Source: Karstenula rhodostoma CBS 690.94 (Eukaryota > Ascomycota > Dothideomycetes > Pleosporales > Didymosphaeriaceae). Taken from it: a stretch of DNA of 64,000 bases. The notes under the pieces were generated by a model. That model did not search any database. It worked only from the letters and a program-made list of their open reading frames with translations, and was not told where the DNA came from. Below, one piece after another: positions 21,408-33,039 of this stretch. The position numbers were made by a program, and so were the translations under genes. Numbering within the stretch: position 1 is the stretch's first letter; each line of letters begins with the position of its first letter. Where the stretch lies: positions 1,019,375 to 1,083,374 of the forward strand of contig MU001505.1 of NCBI GenBank assembly GCA_010093485.1, in the 5' to 3' direction.

Positions 21408-22754
21408 ATGATATTTGCGACTCAGCAGCGTGGAATGGACGTAGACGACGACGTACCACCACCGCGCGAGATCGTCGACCTGCAAAACGCCATCGATGAT
21501 TTTAATCTCGAAGACGGCGACTCAAGCGACGACGAAGCGGCCCCGCCGCCTATCCGACGGCCGAGGACGACCCTCTCGGGTGCATCACCTCCGACCAATG
21601 TCTCCAAGTCTCCGGTGGCTTCTCCAAAGCGCACAGGCTCGACACCACGTCAGTCAGCGGCTGCTCCACGCTTCGCGACGCCTCCGACGTGGATGGTAGC
21701 ATCGCCATATCCTCAGTACAACGACTTGATTTCGGTACCAACCAGAACGCCAGCCCCAGAACCAGATAGAATTCCACCTCTTCGTGTAAACACAACTTCT
21801 TCTCCTTTACCGAGTAGATGTGCACCTCCGCTTCCAAGTAAGAGCTCCCGGCGATCACAACTCGAGCCAGAATCCCTCAAGCCAAACCGGTCCAACCACG
21901 CGAGGAACTTCTCACATCCATTCAAGAAACAATTGCAATTGCAACCTCAACCGCAACCGCAATCGCAATCGCAATCGCAATCGCAACCCAAATATGCCAA
22001 GACAGCGTCTTTCCGTAACCCCCCCAGACCTCTATCGTATCGAAACAGCTCTCGAGCACCCTACAGCCTGCGCCGGTGGAGCTCACTCGAAACAATAGAT
22101 TCTGTTCAGACAACACAGGAGCTCTCGAGAGAAAATTCCATTGATGGGTCCGAAAGTACGCGCACCGAGACCAGCTCAAGTTCTAAACGGCAGTATCTTT
22201 CATTTGACGACGATGGCGAAGACGGAGACTCAATAATTGGAGACATACCCCGAACTCCACCAGCAAGCAGCGTACCAATTCCCAGAACGCCCTCTGATCA
22301 CTCACGACCCGAATCCTCCGCGAGCAGTCCAGTGCGGTCTACATCCACAACAACACAGGGCAGTGGTTCGAAGAGATCCGCAACGGCATCCATCATGAAA
22401 AGGTTGAAGGGGGATAGGACGCCGGAGCCGTTGCTGACGCCAGAGAGTCTGGCGATCGAGAAGAGGATCTCGCTTGACCAAAGTTCACGCACAAACTCGT
22501 CCAATTCAACCATGACCATCTCTTCTGGCAGACCTTCGGAATTTACCTTCCCAGGCTCATCGCACGGCAGCACATCACAACTCTCAGTGTCAAGTAAGGA
22601 TTGGAAGTCGAGCAACTTCGACATAAGCGGCCTGAGCGAGGCCGAATTGAAGAAGTGCAAGAAGAAAGGCATCAACCCGGCATTGTACGCGGAGATGAAG
22701 GCGGCACGGAAAGGGCGCTTTGTCAGCCCCATTGGAGGAAACACTTTTATATAA
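21408..22754 (+). CDS. Disordered Ser/Pro-rich protein with conserved C-terminal motif
   Basis: Single-exon frame of 448 residues; a second in-frame ATG (MDVDDD) nine codons in is an equally good start. Most of the chain is Ser/Pro/Thr-rich and predicted disordered, with an acidic patch (IDDFNLEDGDSSDDEAAPPP), a Gln repeat (QLQLQPQPQPQSQSQ), and several SP/TP sites such as RTPPAS and PRTPSD that suit proline-directed kinases. The ordered-looking part is the last 45 residues: ISGLSEAELKKCKKKGIN, then ALYAEMKAARKGR and SPIGGNTFI at the very end. I believe this tail is conserved in uncharacterised fungal proteins. No function is assigned. Codon usage and GC resemble its neighbours. Confidence 0.8.
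   Translation: MIFATQQRGMDVDDDVPPPREIVDLQNAIDDFNLEDGDSSDDEAAPPPIRRPRTTLSGASPPTNVSKSPVASPKRTGSTPRQSAAAPRFATPPTWMVASPYPQYNDLISVPTRTPAPEPDRIPPLRVNTTSSPLPSRCAPPLPSKSSRRSQLEPESLKPNRSNHARNFSHPFKKQLQLQPQPQPQSQSQSQSQPKYAKTASFRNPPRPLSYRNSSRAPYSLRRWSSLETIDSVQTTQELSRENSIDGSESTRTETSSSSKRQYLSFDDDGEDGDSIIGDIPRTPPASSVPIPRTPSDHSRPESSASSPVRSTSTTTQGSGSKRSATASIMKRLKGDRTPEPLLTPESLAIEKRISLDQSSRTNSSNSTMTISSGRPSEFTFPGSSHGSTSQLSVSSKDWKSSNFDISGLSEAELKKCKKKGINPALYAEMKAARKGRFVSPIGGNTFI
21931..21990. repeat. Hexamer CAANCG repeat coding for Gln-rich run
   Basis: Tandem CAACCG/CAATCG-type hexamers inside the preceding gene encode alternating Gln-Pro and Gln-Ser. Likely length-variable. Confidence 0.85.
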
Positions 22755-25700
22755 TACTGTACGAATCCACGTCACTGTAACAATAACGAGCAGGGCCTTT
22801 GCAGGAATCAGCTTACAATGGCAGTCATGTCCGATGATATACAATCTGCTGCTTTAATCTCTCCATGGTTCTTAGAACACAGACAGACGTCGGAGCCGCT
22901 CACGATGATGCCGGTCGCTCTCCCTGTCGCATCGGCTGGCCTGCATCGCACGTGCCTGTCTACACATGGGTGTTGTCTTCATCTATTTAGCACTCCATAG
23001 ATTAATCTCTCTTGTAACATTGCATATGATAAGACGGAATCGAGAGCGCAACTGAAGTCAAGTCAACCTTTGCGTGCGGAAAGCAAGGGACGTGCAGATC
23101 CATCACGTTGTCGTTAATCGGTCGGACATGCATGCAGCGGCTTGGAGAAGATCTCTGCGCTCAGCATGTCGACCATCCCCGAGACTACACCATGTCGCGC
23201 CCGGCTTGGAGAAAACTACCTCTCCTCGGGACCCTCCTCTGCTTATCGCGACCCACGCTGACCGCCCTCTGCGTGTCTGATATGGTCACCTTCCCCATCC
23301 AGGGCCGCGATGTTAGCATTTTCGGCATATGATATCAAGCGGGCGTGCACAAACGGCTAGGCTGCACCGCTGCTACCGGGCAGTGCGGTCGTGTAGATTA
23401 AACGGCTGCACGTCTACCTGGTTGACGAGGTTCGCGGATGGGAGTCGCGCAGCGCACATGGGCAGATGTGGCTTAGTCGCAGCGTCACGATGCATTTAGA
23501 TACTCCGGCGTCGTGGTACGCCATATATACGGTCGGCTTTGGTCATGGATTCGCGGGGGTCGGCGCCGAGGAGCATGCATCGTGTGCTGTGGATAGCGCG
23601 CTTTCTCCATTGCAACCATGTATGCTTAGGATCCGAAGCGTATGCACAGTGGCAAAGGGCGCACTCGTTGCTTGTACACAGCCCCAAGCCCAAGCCGCGG
23701 GGTCGAGCATTAGCATCAGCAGTTGAAACGTCATGACCTGACCCAGCGTGCCCACGGTGGTGACGGAAGGGCGGGGTTCGCCCGCCTCGCATGGCATTCA
23801 CAATTGCATACTGTCGTAACTGTGTTGGCTGTCTGCCTGCTAGTGACGAATTACGACGGCGTGCTAGGCCAGGCAGGTGCAGGTGTGGACAACGGCCGCG
23901 CGAGCCTTGTCGATCCTGTGCGCTGCTTTTGGTGGCCGCTGGGCGTTGGTTCGTGAGGCGGGGATGGTTGGGCGCTAGGGAGATAGCTAGAAGCTGTGTA
24001 TTCGTATTCGAGAGCATCGTGAGCTAGGCTCTATACGACACCGGTAGTACACCCCTAAACCTCCGAACGATCAACATGCTCTTGCCCACTCGCCATCACA
24101 TGCGCACCCACTCCCAACATGTTCCTGGCGGGGGCGACCCACTCACCCGTCGTTCCATCATCATCGAGGGCACGTCACACGGCGCCGACTCGGGCACTTT
24201 TGTTTTCTTCGCGTCTTCTAGAAGGGCGTAGACGGACTGTATGTGCATCATCTCGTACCACCGCCAACCCTCCCCTCGTGCAACGCGGTACGTAACGCAC
24301 TCGGCCAACGTTCTCGCGAGGCTTTTTCGTCGTGTGCATGCGTACAACGCGATACGAGAGGGTATATGCGGTGCAGCGTTGTGTACATGAAGGGGCTTGG
24401 ATCTCGACGTCGTGCGACTATGCCCATGTACGTACTCCATAGTGAGGTGAGGCATTTAGGAGGGCTCTAGGTCTGAACCGTCTCGAGGGAACGCATGCTG
24501 CATGCTGTAAAGCGTATATACACCCGTCGACCACACCGCTCAATCAATCCTTCTACCGTACTGTACATATACCCACCCCTTTGAGCTAAAACACCCACGC
24601 TCCCTCTCGCCACCCCAGCCAGTCCAGTCCGCCATCTCATGTCATCTCACCACGGGATTAGGATTCCCCAGCACACGCCCACGCGCGATTCGTGCGCGGC
24701 CACGTGGCTCGCTGTTAGGGGCACCCCATCCTTCCTCGCCCTGTGCAAAACCTCGAAGCGGCAAGCGCAGGAATGCATCGAAGCTTCAAACGTTTCTAGG
24801 AGCCTGAAGAAGGAACCCCGATACGAGCGAGGATCAGGAGCACGCTTGCGCGCGGCTAAGCAAGGCGTGTCGCGCAAAACCGGCGTGGACATGACTCTCG
24901 CGCTCGTATCTCGTTGATCCGTTCGTGTAGGATGCAAAGGAAGGAAGGGGGTTTGGGGTTAGAGTGTCTGTTCGTCTGCGTGTACGTACGTACCTACATG
25001 AAAAGTATCGAATAGGTAGAACTATAGAGTGCAGAAAAGGCTGGCCTCAGAACAGAGGCCACGCACGGTGCGTAGGTACCAACGAACACACGCGTCTGCA
25101 TGCACAACACGGGTACGGATGCAGCGGATCGGGGCCTACAAGCGAGCAGAACCTCACGCTCAGCTCACCTCAGCCCAGCTCAGTCCAAGAACCGAAGCCA
25201 AGTCAAGGCAGGCCATCCGTCAACTCCGTCCTGGGCCGTCGTCGCTTCCCCACAAATCGAACGACCGACCATCCTCTCCACATGTAGATACCAATCCAAC
25301 AACAACAGCAACAATAACAACAACACACCGTGCTGAACGCACGCACGCACGCACGCACACACTCCTCTACAGCCCTAGCCCCATGCCTCTTCTCCACTTC
25401 ATTCCACTCCACTCCAACACACACACCCACTCGCCTTGCAAGCGCAATTCTGATCGCGCAGCAAGCACGCACACAACCCACGCTGCACACTGCACTGCAC
25501 TGCACCGGGGACGCACGACGAACGACCCGCCCCGCCCCGCCCAGAAGCCACCAACACCCGCATCCTGCGTCATCCCTTTGGTGCATTGCATCCCACGCGG
25601 AAGCAAGAATAAAAATTTAAAAAAAAAGCTGGGGGCTCGCGACAATCCGGACGTAGGGGCGTTGGGATTTCGCGAGGCTGTTGGTGTGGGGTGAGGGTGA

Positions 25701-26586
25701 GGTGAGATGTTTGCTGTGGAAGCTTTCTAGAAGCCCTCGTGACGTGCGTCGTCGATGCACGGTGCGTGGGTGATGGGATGATGGAATGGGTTTGACTCAC
25801 TCACCCGAGAGCTGCGTTGCGCTCCTTCGCCGTGGGGCGATTGCGGGCCTGTCGCCTGGTCTCCAGATCGGGAATGCTCGCGTGCCTGGTGAGAATAATT
25901 TTGAGGCTCATGCCATGCCAACGCGTGTAGCCTGTCTGGCCTATCAAACAACACATCAAGTCAAAGCCAAGGTGCTCGAGAACAAAAAGTTACAGTCGAG
26001 TAGATCAAGTTCGATTGCTCGCTAGCTCTGCAGTAGAGCGGGTATTGTGGATCTATTTGCGATCCACCTCGTCGGCCGGTTCCCTTTGCAGGGCCAGCAG
26101 ACGCGAAAAATTCGCTCCTTGAAAAATGTACAACATGGTAAAGACAATAACCGCCCGGACCCTTTCATATCCACTTCCGTCGTGATATCGGCTCAGCGAT
26201 AGGAATATTGCCAGCCTGACATTGCAAACTGGAGCAGAACGCCGTGGTCCCAAGCCCGTCCGTACGGTTGGGTATCCAGATAAAAGCACAATCAAGCCCA
26301 CCGTCCCAAGCCCCAGTATTTTGTATAACAGTGTCGTGAGCGTCGAATCTAGAAAGGAAGATGATGCCGGTATAAATCCAATGGTAAACCACCCAAGATG
26401 TGGTGTAGATGTGAAATCGCCAGTGCGCCTTGCAGGAAAAATATGTCAAGTGACGCCGGGGTATGCAGCCCAATGCAGATGCAAGTCGCTCTGATGCCAC
26501 ACCGTCGTAATCGTTTTACTCGGATCCGATCCAGTTCTGGCCGGATCGAGGGAAGAAAATCCAGGATACAAAATGGTCGAAACGAA
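22755..26586. other. 3.8-kb region without a recognised gene
   Basis: It lies between convergent genes (21408+ and the RGS gene). The frames present, including 23496-24017 and 24096-24455 on the minus strand, have biased composition and no family features. Cys/His-rich or simple-repeat translations are chance. A block of simple repeats sits at about 25296-25362. I looked for tRNA-like B boxes and found none convincing. It could hold a non-coding RNA or just long 3' UTRs. Confidence 0.5.
25296..25362. repeat. (AAC)n and (ACGC)n simple repeats
   Basis: An imperfect AAC run is followed by about four ACGC units and an AC tail; outside any supported gene. Confidence 0.8.
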
Positions 26587-27811
26587 TCAAAATAGTCCTC
26601 CCTCCACGACTCCTTGCTCTTCTTCTCTCAGATGACCACCGCTTCTCTTTTTCGGCCATAGCTTGCTGCTCACGCGTTTCCAGCTGTCCCGGGTTGCGTT
26701 CGCCAGGCCGCTGTGTTCACCACGGCTCGCCCTGGGGCTGGGTGTGCTACTGTTTGATCCGTTCTCGTAGTAGGCTTGCTGGAAATCGGTCATCGGGTAG
26801 TCGCTCATCGGCGGTGTTCCCGGGGGAGTTAGGGGATCGCTCATGCCCGATGGGCTTCTGCTGCCGGAATCGTCGGTCAATGCGTCACTGCCGCTAGCGT
26901 AGCTGAGCGGGCCGCGAGATGAAGGTGATCCAGATGATGTTGCGGGTTGTGAGTTGAAGCGAGAATGCGAAAAGGGTCGTGCGTGCATGAAGTTGGAGGT
27001 GAGTGATGATGGTGCAGAAGCACGTTGATGGACGGGAGGGTGAGCGGATGTGCGGGGGTGGTAGAGAGCGCGTTCATCGTAACTCCGGGTGGATGAACGA
27101 GTCGTGCTCGATTCGTGGCTGTCGTGGCTGACGGCGGATGCCAACGCACTCATTGGTGATGCTGAGTTGAGGAAAGAGACCAGCACGCTCTCCTCCATGA
27201 GCTCGTAGATTTTGTTGACGGCCTCGTCCAATGCTGACGGGTGCGGCGGGACGTAGGAGTCGGAAAGGTGAAGCAGCGTGTCGCGCACGTCGGCAGGCAG
27301 ATTGACCTGGTTTCGTTAGCAAACGTACAGTGCCCTAGGTGGGGATGATGCTTACCTCCCGAGGGCCGGACTCGCGGATGTATGCGTCTATTAAACGTCT
27401 CCACAGCATCAAGACATATGCACATTCGTCGGAGAGAGGAGATATGGGAGTGCCGGGATGGCGGTTAACCATCTTTGAGTAGTGTTTTCGATACCGCGAG
27501 GCATCCATTGTGAATTCTAGATTCTCCAAGCAGTGGTTCTGGGACAGGAAGGCCATGAAGGAGCTGAGTGTGTAGGGCGGGGGAGCGGTATTTGCCAGGA
27601 TGTCGGACAGGGTGGGTCTTCGGTTGGAGGCAGAGGCAATGCTGCGTGGGATGGAGACGGTCAGCGGCCGCGAGGGCGGGTGGTACTCGGCCATGGACAT
27701 CTTGACGTCCTCGTCGTCGGGCTCGGCCGTCGACGTGGTGGGCGACGAGGCGGTGGAGGAGGGGGAGGTTCGTATTTGCAGTGGTTGGGTGACCGTCTTT
27801 CTCGAGTTCAT
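26587..27811 (-). CDS. RGS-domain protein (regulator of G-protein signalling)
   Basis: Expected GTPase-activating protein for a heterotrimeric G-alpha subunit, at the plasma membrane. Exons 27811-27356 and 27306-26587 join in phase 0 across a 49-nt intron to give 391 residues. The RGS domain spans about 60-205: LSDILANTAPPPYTLSSFMA, FLSQNHCLENLEFTMDASRY, YVLMLWRRLIDAYIRESGP, then VNLPADVRDTLLHLSDSY and IYELMEESVLVSFLNSAS. The N-terminus is Ser/Thr/Pro-rich. The last 180 residues are disordered with several SPxxP-type sites. The frame stays open far upstream of 27811, but that part is low-complexity, so I start at MNSRKTV. The domain resembles small fungal RGS proteins of the RgsA/RgsB type; I do not assign which. 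Confidence 0.9.
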
Positions 27812-30800
27812 GATGCTTCTCCGGAGCTGCTTGTAGACGCGACGGGCGCTACTTGTACCGTTTGAATCAAGGCCTTCGCAGGAACAGAACTGAGGGCGAA
27901 ATTGTTGCGCCAGGTTGACGGGTGGTGGCACGAGGTTCGGAGAACCCAGTGGCAGGTGGATGGAGTGGACGGATGTTATTGCAGCGACGGGGTCATCGAG
28001 GGCACTGGCGGATGGTTTGAGGGAGCGTTCTGGCGCCGCAGGCGGGGACACGGCGGGCTGCAGGGCGCGATGTGGGTTGGGCGGGAGCGCGATGTCGAGA
28101 CGGGAGCGGGCAGGGCGAGGGTGAGGTCGTCGAGCGGCAGGCGGCAGGGTCGGGGCGGGCGCGGTACTGGAGGAGGCTGTGCGGTGGACGGTGGTGAGAC
28201 AGCACGTCTCTTCTTGGTGGAGGAGGCAGCCCGGGGTGCGGCTCAGCGTGGTTTTGAGCAGCGTGCGGGTGCAGGAGTCAGGCCGGGCTGGGGCGCTGGG
28301 TGTTGGCGCAGGTGTCGTTTTGGACTTGGGCTGGCGGACGGGGCAGGTCAGCGCAGGCCAGGAGGGAGCACGTTCGCCGTATCGAGTGGGTTGGGGTGGA
28401 AGGGGTGGAAGGGGTGGAAGGGATGAGGGAATGAGGGATGGCGCACGGGGGTTAAAGCGGCAGCACGCACGCGGGCCCTCATTGGGGGCACGGGCCATCG
28501 AACGAGGATGGAAGAATTCTAGCGCCGCCCGCCGTGGATGCAGCGACGCAGCTAACGGCGCCCCTGCTGAAACCGAGCGCTGCAGCAGACGGACGGTCGC
28601 CAGCATCGGTCGCCACCAGCCCAGCCAGCGTCCCACGACCGCCGCCGACCACGACCCACGACCCACGACGCGCCGGCTGCAACACCTGCACCGCAGCCAG
28701 CGCCAGCGCCAGCGCCAGAGCCAGATGCAGCGCGGCCGCAGAGGCGCCGGCCAGTGGTTCGCCGCGCGCGTGCGACAAAAACACGGCTGTGGTCTACACT
28801 GTCTACCGTGCGGTGCAGCCTGCAGACGCTCCATTTCCGGTGCTGCTGGGGCCGGCGCTCACTCTCACCTGCTCTTGCTCTTACTGTGCACATGCGTCGT
28901 CGACAGGCCCCAGAAGCACGCCCGGCCGCCGACACTGGGGGCAGCAGGCAGTGGTTGCGCCATACATGGTACCTCTGCACGCCAGCACCGCCGCCCGAGT
29001 CAAACACTGCAAAGGCAAATGCAAAGGCAAATGCAAATGCAAATGCAAATGCAAACCTGCCTCTGCCCTCTGCCTCTGCGTCTCCGTCGACTGCCTCCAG
29101 CAGCCGTCTCGACCCTCGACCGCTGCTGTTCTGCAGCACTCGACGACGCTGGCCGCAGCGACAGGCGAGCACCGCAGCCGCTAAAGCGCCCTACCCACGC
29201 CAAAGGAAGGCCAGCCGAAGTGCGTTGCGAGGGCCGTGGCATGCCTCGCCCTCGCCCTCGCTTTGTCCCCGGCCACGGCGTCGGTGCCAATGCCATCATC
29301 ACGACCACAGCGACACGGATGGATGCTCTAATGCCATCAGCGTCTGCGGTGCTGCGTGCGACGACGGCCAGCCAGCCCTCTCTCGCATTGCGTGATGCCG
29401 GCCTCGCACGTCTCCTGGCGGCCAGCTGCCAGTCGTTGGGCGCCCCGTCCAACAGCCGCCCCGTGCAAGTCACGTCTGGTCTGACTCTTCGCCCTATCGC
29501 TGGGGCCAAGGACACACGCGAGCCTCTCCCGTCTTTGCGTGAGGCGCTGACTCTGATTCTCACGGTAATGAACTGGCCCGAGCGAGCCCTCTCAACACCA
29601 CGCAGATCCACACGAGATCCGCACTCGCCAGCGCCAGTTACTGTTGAGCGTGCAACCCCAGCCCACCGTCGTCCCATGCTGCCACACGCCCAAACGCTGC
29701 CACCATGTCCCTCAACGCGCACACCAGCTCCAGCGCTATCCTTCAGATGCCACTCTTGTGTCCTCTGCTGCTTTTGCGCCGCGTCAAAAGAGGGGCCATC
29801 GCGATGCAACACCTGCTGACGTTTCACCAAACCCCTGTTCCACCTGTTCCACCTTCATCACCGTGCTCCGTCCTTCCATGCACAGAAAATTCGAATCGCC
29901 TTCCAGAAGCCTTCCGCATCCAACACTTCCCATGCCCGCCTAGCTTGTTGTGGAGTCATCCGCCCCGCTCGCTTTCGTGTTGCCAAAACCAACACGGCCT
30001 TTGTCCGTTTGCGTTACAGCTCCAGCGCCTCCCTCGGCAACTGCCAGTCCGCGCTTGAAAGCGCCTCTTCGGTCTTGTGAAGCCACACTTGCCAGTTCAC
30101 TCCGTCGTCCCAGCATGATTCATTCAGTCGCCGCTAAGCGATGCGACGGGCGCAAGAAAGAAAGAAAAAAATGTGCAACAAAAACTTCTCTCCAAACAGT
30201 ATACCCTCTGCGCGCGCATGACGCTCGAGTGGAGATCTGCCTTCGTCATCGTGGCTCGCCTCACCGCCTAGCTTGCTCGCTTTTAGCCGCATGGCAACCG
30301 GAGATCTGACCAGAAGCCTCGCACCCCTGCCCGCGCCACTCTACAACAATAAAACACTCCGATGATCGATTGCCTGTTGTCTCGCAACCGCATTATGCAC
30401 GTATAGCACACGCAGCTTGTTGTGTCTACGTTGCGTGGGGTGATCCATCTTATTCTGATCCAACACAACGCCTCTGCATCTGCCATGACGCTGGCCCGGA
30501 CATCTGGTAAGAGGATGCCCATCGCCCGATATGCTTCCGATATCGTGTTGCTGCCGACCGGACTCTGAGGCCACCGCTCCGAACAGCCTCCACCTTGTGT
30601 CGTTCGGACCCAGACATCCGCGCTCCTTGGCCAGAGTGAAACGTGACAGGTGGTCCGCATCTCTCTCTAACCGTGTGACATGTGGGGGGTGCTCGACTTG
30701 TCTTTGGGTTCAAACAGCCTGTCTACACGACAAGCGCCGCAAAATATGGGGAGCGTGGGATGCACATGCTGTCGTCGATCAATCTCTCCGAGCCGCCTGC

Positions 30801-30937
30801 GACCACCCCATCTCTACTTTGTACATGTCTACCAGCCCAAGGCCGCCTAACCTCAGATGGTCCTGGGTGTACCCTGCCCAGGGGATATTGCGTATCTCGC
30901 GATTCTGTTGCACGTAGAAACTCCGTCTACAACCGTC
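27812..30937. other. Long repeat-rich region upstream of the RGS gene
   Basis: Three kilobases of GC-rich DNA with many short tandem repeats between RGS (start 27811) and the RUS1 gene (end 30938), both on the minus strand. Long open frames occur on both strands (546 codons at 28179-29819 plus; 499 codons at 27335-28834 minus), but their translations are Arg/Ala/Ser/Cys-rich and repeat-driven. I read the region as a long RGS promoter/5' leader rather than as genes. Confidence 0.5.
29011..29055. repeat. (GCAAAT)n-type hexamer repeat
   Basis: About seven tandem hexamers GCAAAT/GCAAAG. On the minus strand they read as alternating Phe-Ala codons, which explains a conspicuous FAFAFA translation. 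Confidence 0.9.
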
Positions 30938-33039
30938 TCACGCTGTCCACTTTGTCTCAACCTGTACCCTCATGCCGGGCCGTGTTTCTAGAACAGCGAC
31001 ATCCAGATCCCATCCCGCAACCCGGAGCTTCGTTTCGTACGCCTGGAACAACTCCTGCACTTCCTCCAAGGCGAATCTGAGCTCATCCAGTCGTCCGCCT
31101 GATGTGTCATGCTCACCATCTTTAGCCTCATCCCTCGTGCTTCCCTTCCGAGCCAGTAGGAGCGCCTGCGTCCACGCTTTGAGCTGGTCGAGCGGAGTGC
31201 AGTCTTGCTTTAGAATTATTACAGCTTCGGACCCGCAGGACCAGAGCAGATATGCCTCGTCTTGATAGAGCCGTACCACATCGGCCAAGCTGAGCTCCTG
31301 CAGGTCTACCGCGCCTGACCGGTTCTGGCGGCGCCCCATATAGTGGAGCATCTTCTCCAATGGCACTCCAATCCTGCAGTGACCGAGTACGCTACCATCA
31401 ACCCAACGCAGTGCTCCGTCACGCTCGAAGATCCGCTCCCTGGCCGAGACTTCGGCTGGTGACAGTATTCGACCGTCGTGCACAAGGCTACTCAGCACTA
31501 TGTTAGCCCTCTGCCTGTTCAAGCTGCGCATGCTGACGGATTTCACCGCTGCGTAGTTCGTCGCCAAGTGTATGGACAGCAGAGCAATGAGCGTACTCCA
31601 GGTCGCCATCGGTGTCGTTACCCAGGATACCACAATGCTCCCAGCCTGTATGGTCATTAGCTGGCAACAAACAATGTGTATGTCGGAGCAAACCGGCTTG
31701 GCGATGATGCAGCAGTAGGCCTCAACGAACGGTACCAGGCAGTAGTGCGGCTTAGCTTAGGGTACTTACCAACATGCCCAGGAGCGATATTACCGTTTCT
31801 TGACTAGAGTCCTTCTGCAAGATGATCAGCACCCGCTTCAACAAAACTAAACCTCCGCACATATGTGGGTGGATCAGATAGCCGCCCAGGTGTGTATATG
31901 AACATCACGCCATGCATTCCTCCGATGCGGGATGGCTCACAGCGTTAAGTTCACCCAAATTCCCACGTTTCGCGAAATGGGCCGATAAGCTTGCCTTCGA
32001 CGATCCTGCGCATACACCGCATAGCGACCGAAGAACGCTCGAGAAGGACAGTATCACGACCCTCGTTGCTTTGGGAAAAGCCGGCGACAAGCAATCTAGG
32101 ACCATGGCAGTGTCGTTGAAGACATCTGCTGCAAGCCTGTACATTTTGCATTCCGGCTCCAGCGATGTCCCGAGCCGGTGCGCGAAGAGGATGGTAGCAA
32201 TCCGGCCCATGGAATCTTGCAGCACCGAGAGCAGCAGTGCGGCCGTGGGCGAAGCGTCGGCGTCACCAACACCGACACCTAGTGTTCCGCCAGTTAGCTC
32301 TCAATTCCTAAAGAGGTACGGGTCCCCTGCTCGTTTGCAATATACACGGATGGCATCCGAAGTATTGAGACTCGGCCTGAGACAAGTGGTTGCTGATCCG
32401 GCGAGAGCTGGATGTACAGCCATGCGGGAGCAATTTACAAGCTAGTGTTGCGTTTGAGGATACGGTTCCAAGACCACGGTACCGACTCGCTTATGACTTC
32501 ATTACCTTGGATATGAAAGACATGCATGGTGCGTATATGAATCGATATGACCAACTCACCTTCAAGGACAGCGCGAGAGGAAAGGAGTCCTGCAATCGAT
32601 GAAGAGAACGCTTGGAGCGAGTCCTGGTGCAAGCGGGAATAGTCAATCACTCATGTTCCGAGGTGTTTGGAGCGGCGCGGGGATGTGCGTACGTAGATCT
32701 GGTACCTGTTGATCGCGAGCATCAAGATCAGCTGGTGACGTACATGGGCATGCGCGCTGCCTCGCACCCGCCTGGAGCAACATACTGTATGTAGTCTTCC
32801 GTCACAGTATGCGGATAGCCTGCGGGCAGGAAAACCTCGAGCAGCTGCTGTGCATAACTTTTGCTTTCTCTGGACCGCTGCTTGTGGTCAGGAGAGCCCT
32901 CTGTAGACCAAAATGCGTTGGGACACACCACTGCATCAACCCTGCTTCTCCCTTTGCCAGCAGCCGATTCGATGAAAGTCACGGTAATATTTCCCGCGTC
33001 GTCCCGCTCGCTCAGTTCTAGCGTTCCCGCTGGAGTCAT
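30938..33039 (-). CDS. RUS1/DUF647 family protein, apparent frameshift in exon 5
   Basis: Member of the Root-UVB-sensitive family (DUF647), membrane proteins of poorly known role. Six exons: 33039-32786, 32705-32693, 32623-32560, 32278-31941, 31814-31771 and 31645-30938, about 473 residues if the frame is intact. Motifs in order: FLPAGYPHTVTEDYIQ, YQIYDSLQAFSSSIAGLLSS, LQDSMGRIATILFAHRLGT, ECKMYRLAADVFNDTAMVLD, GSSKASLSAHFAKRGNLGEL, HLATNYAAVKSV and LNRQRANIVLSSL, plus hydrophobic stretches. Exon 2 is only 13 nt yet restores frame and sequence exactly. Exon 5 is 44 nt, one short of keeping phase; the missing base is near 31800, where SSQETV is expected. Both flanks are well conserved, so this is either a recent mutation or an error. 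Upstream codons in frame at 33186 look non-homologous, so I start at MTPAGTL. Confidence 0.8.

Noticed and set aside
23496..24017. 173-codon minus-strand frame in the gene desert
   Set aside because: No domain, odd composition and competing frames on the other strand.
27812..28834. Long N-terminal extension of the RGS frame
   Set aside because: Pro/Arg-rich, not like RGS proteins; the start at 27811 gives a normal family N-terminus.
28179..29819. 546-codon plus-strand open frame
   Set aside because: Composition is repeat-driven (Arg/Ala/Cys/Ser), other frames are also open over the same DNA, and no domain or intron pattern is visible.
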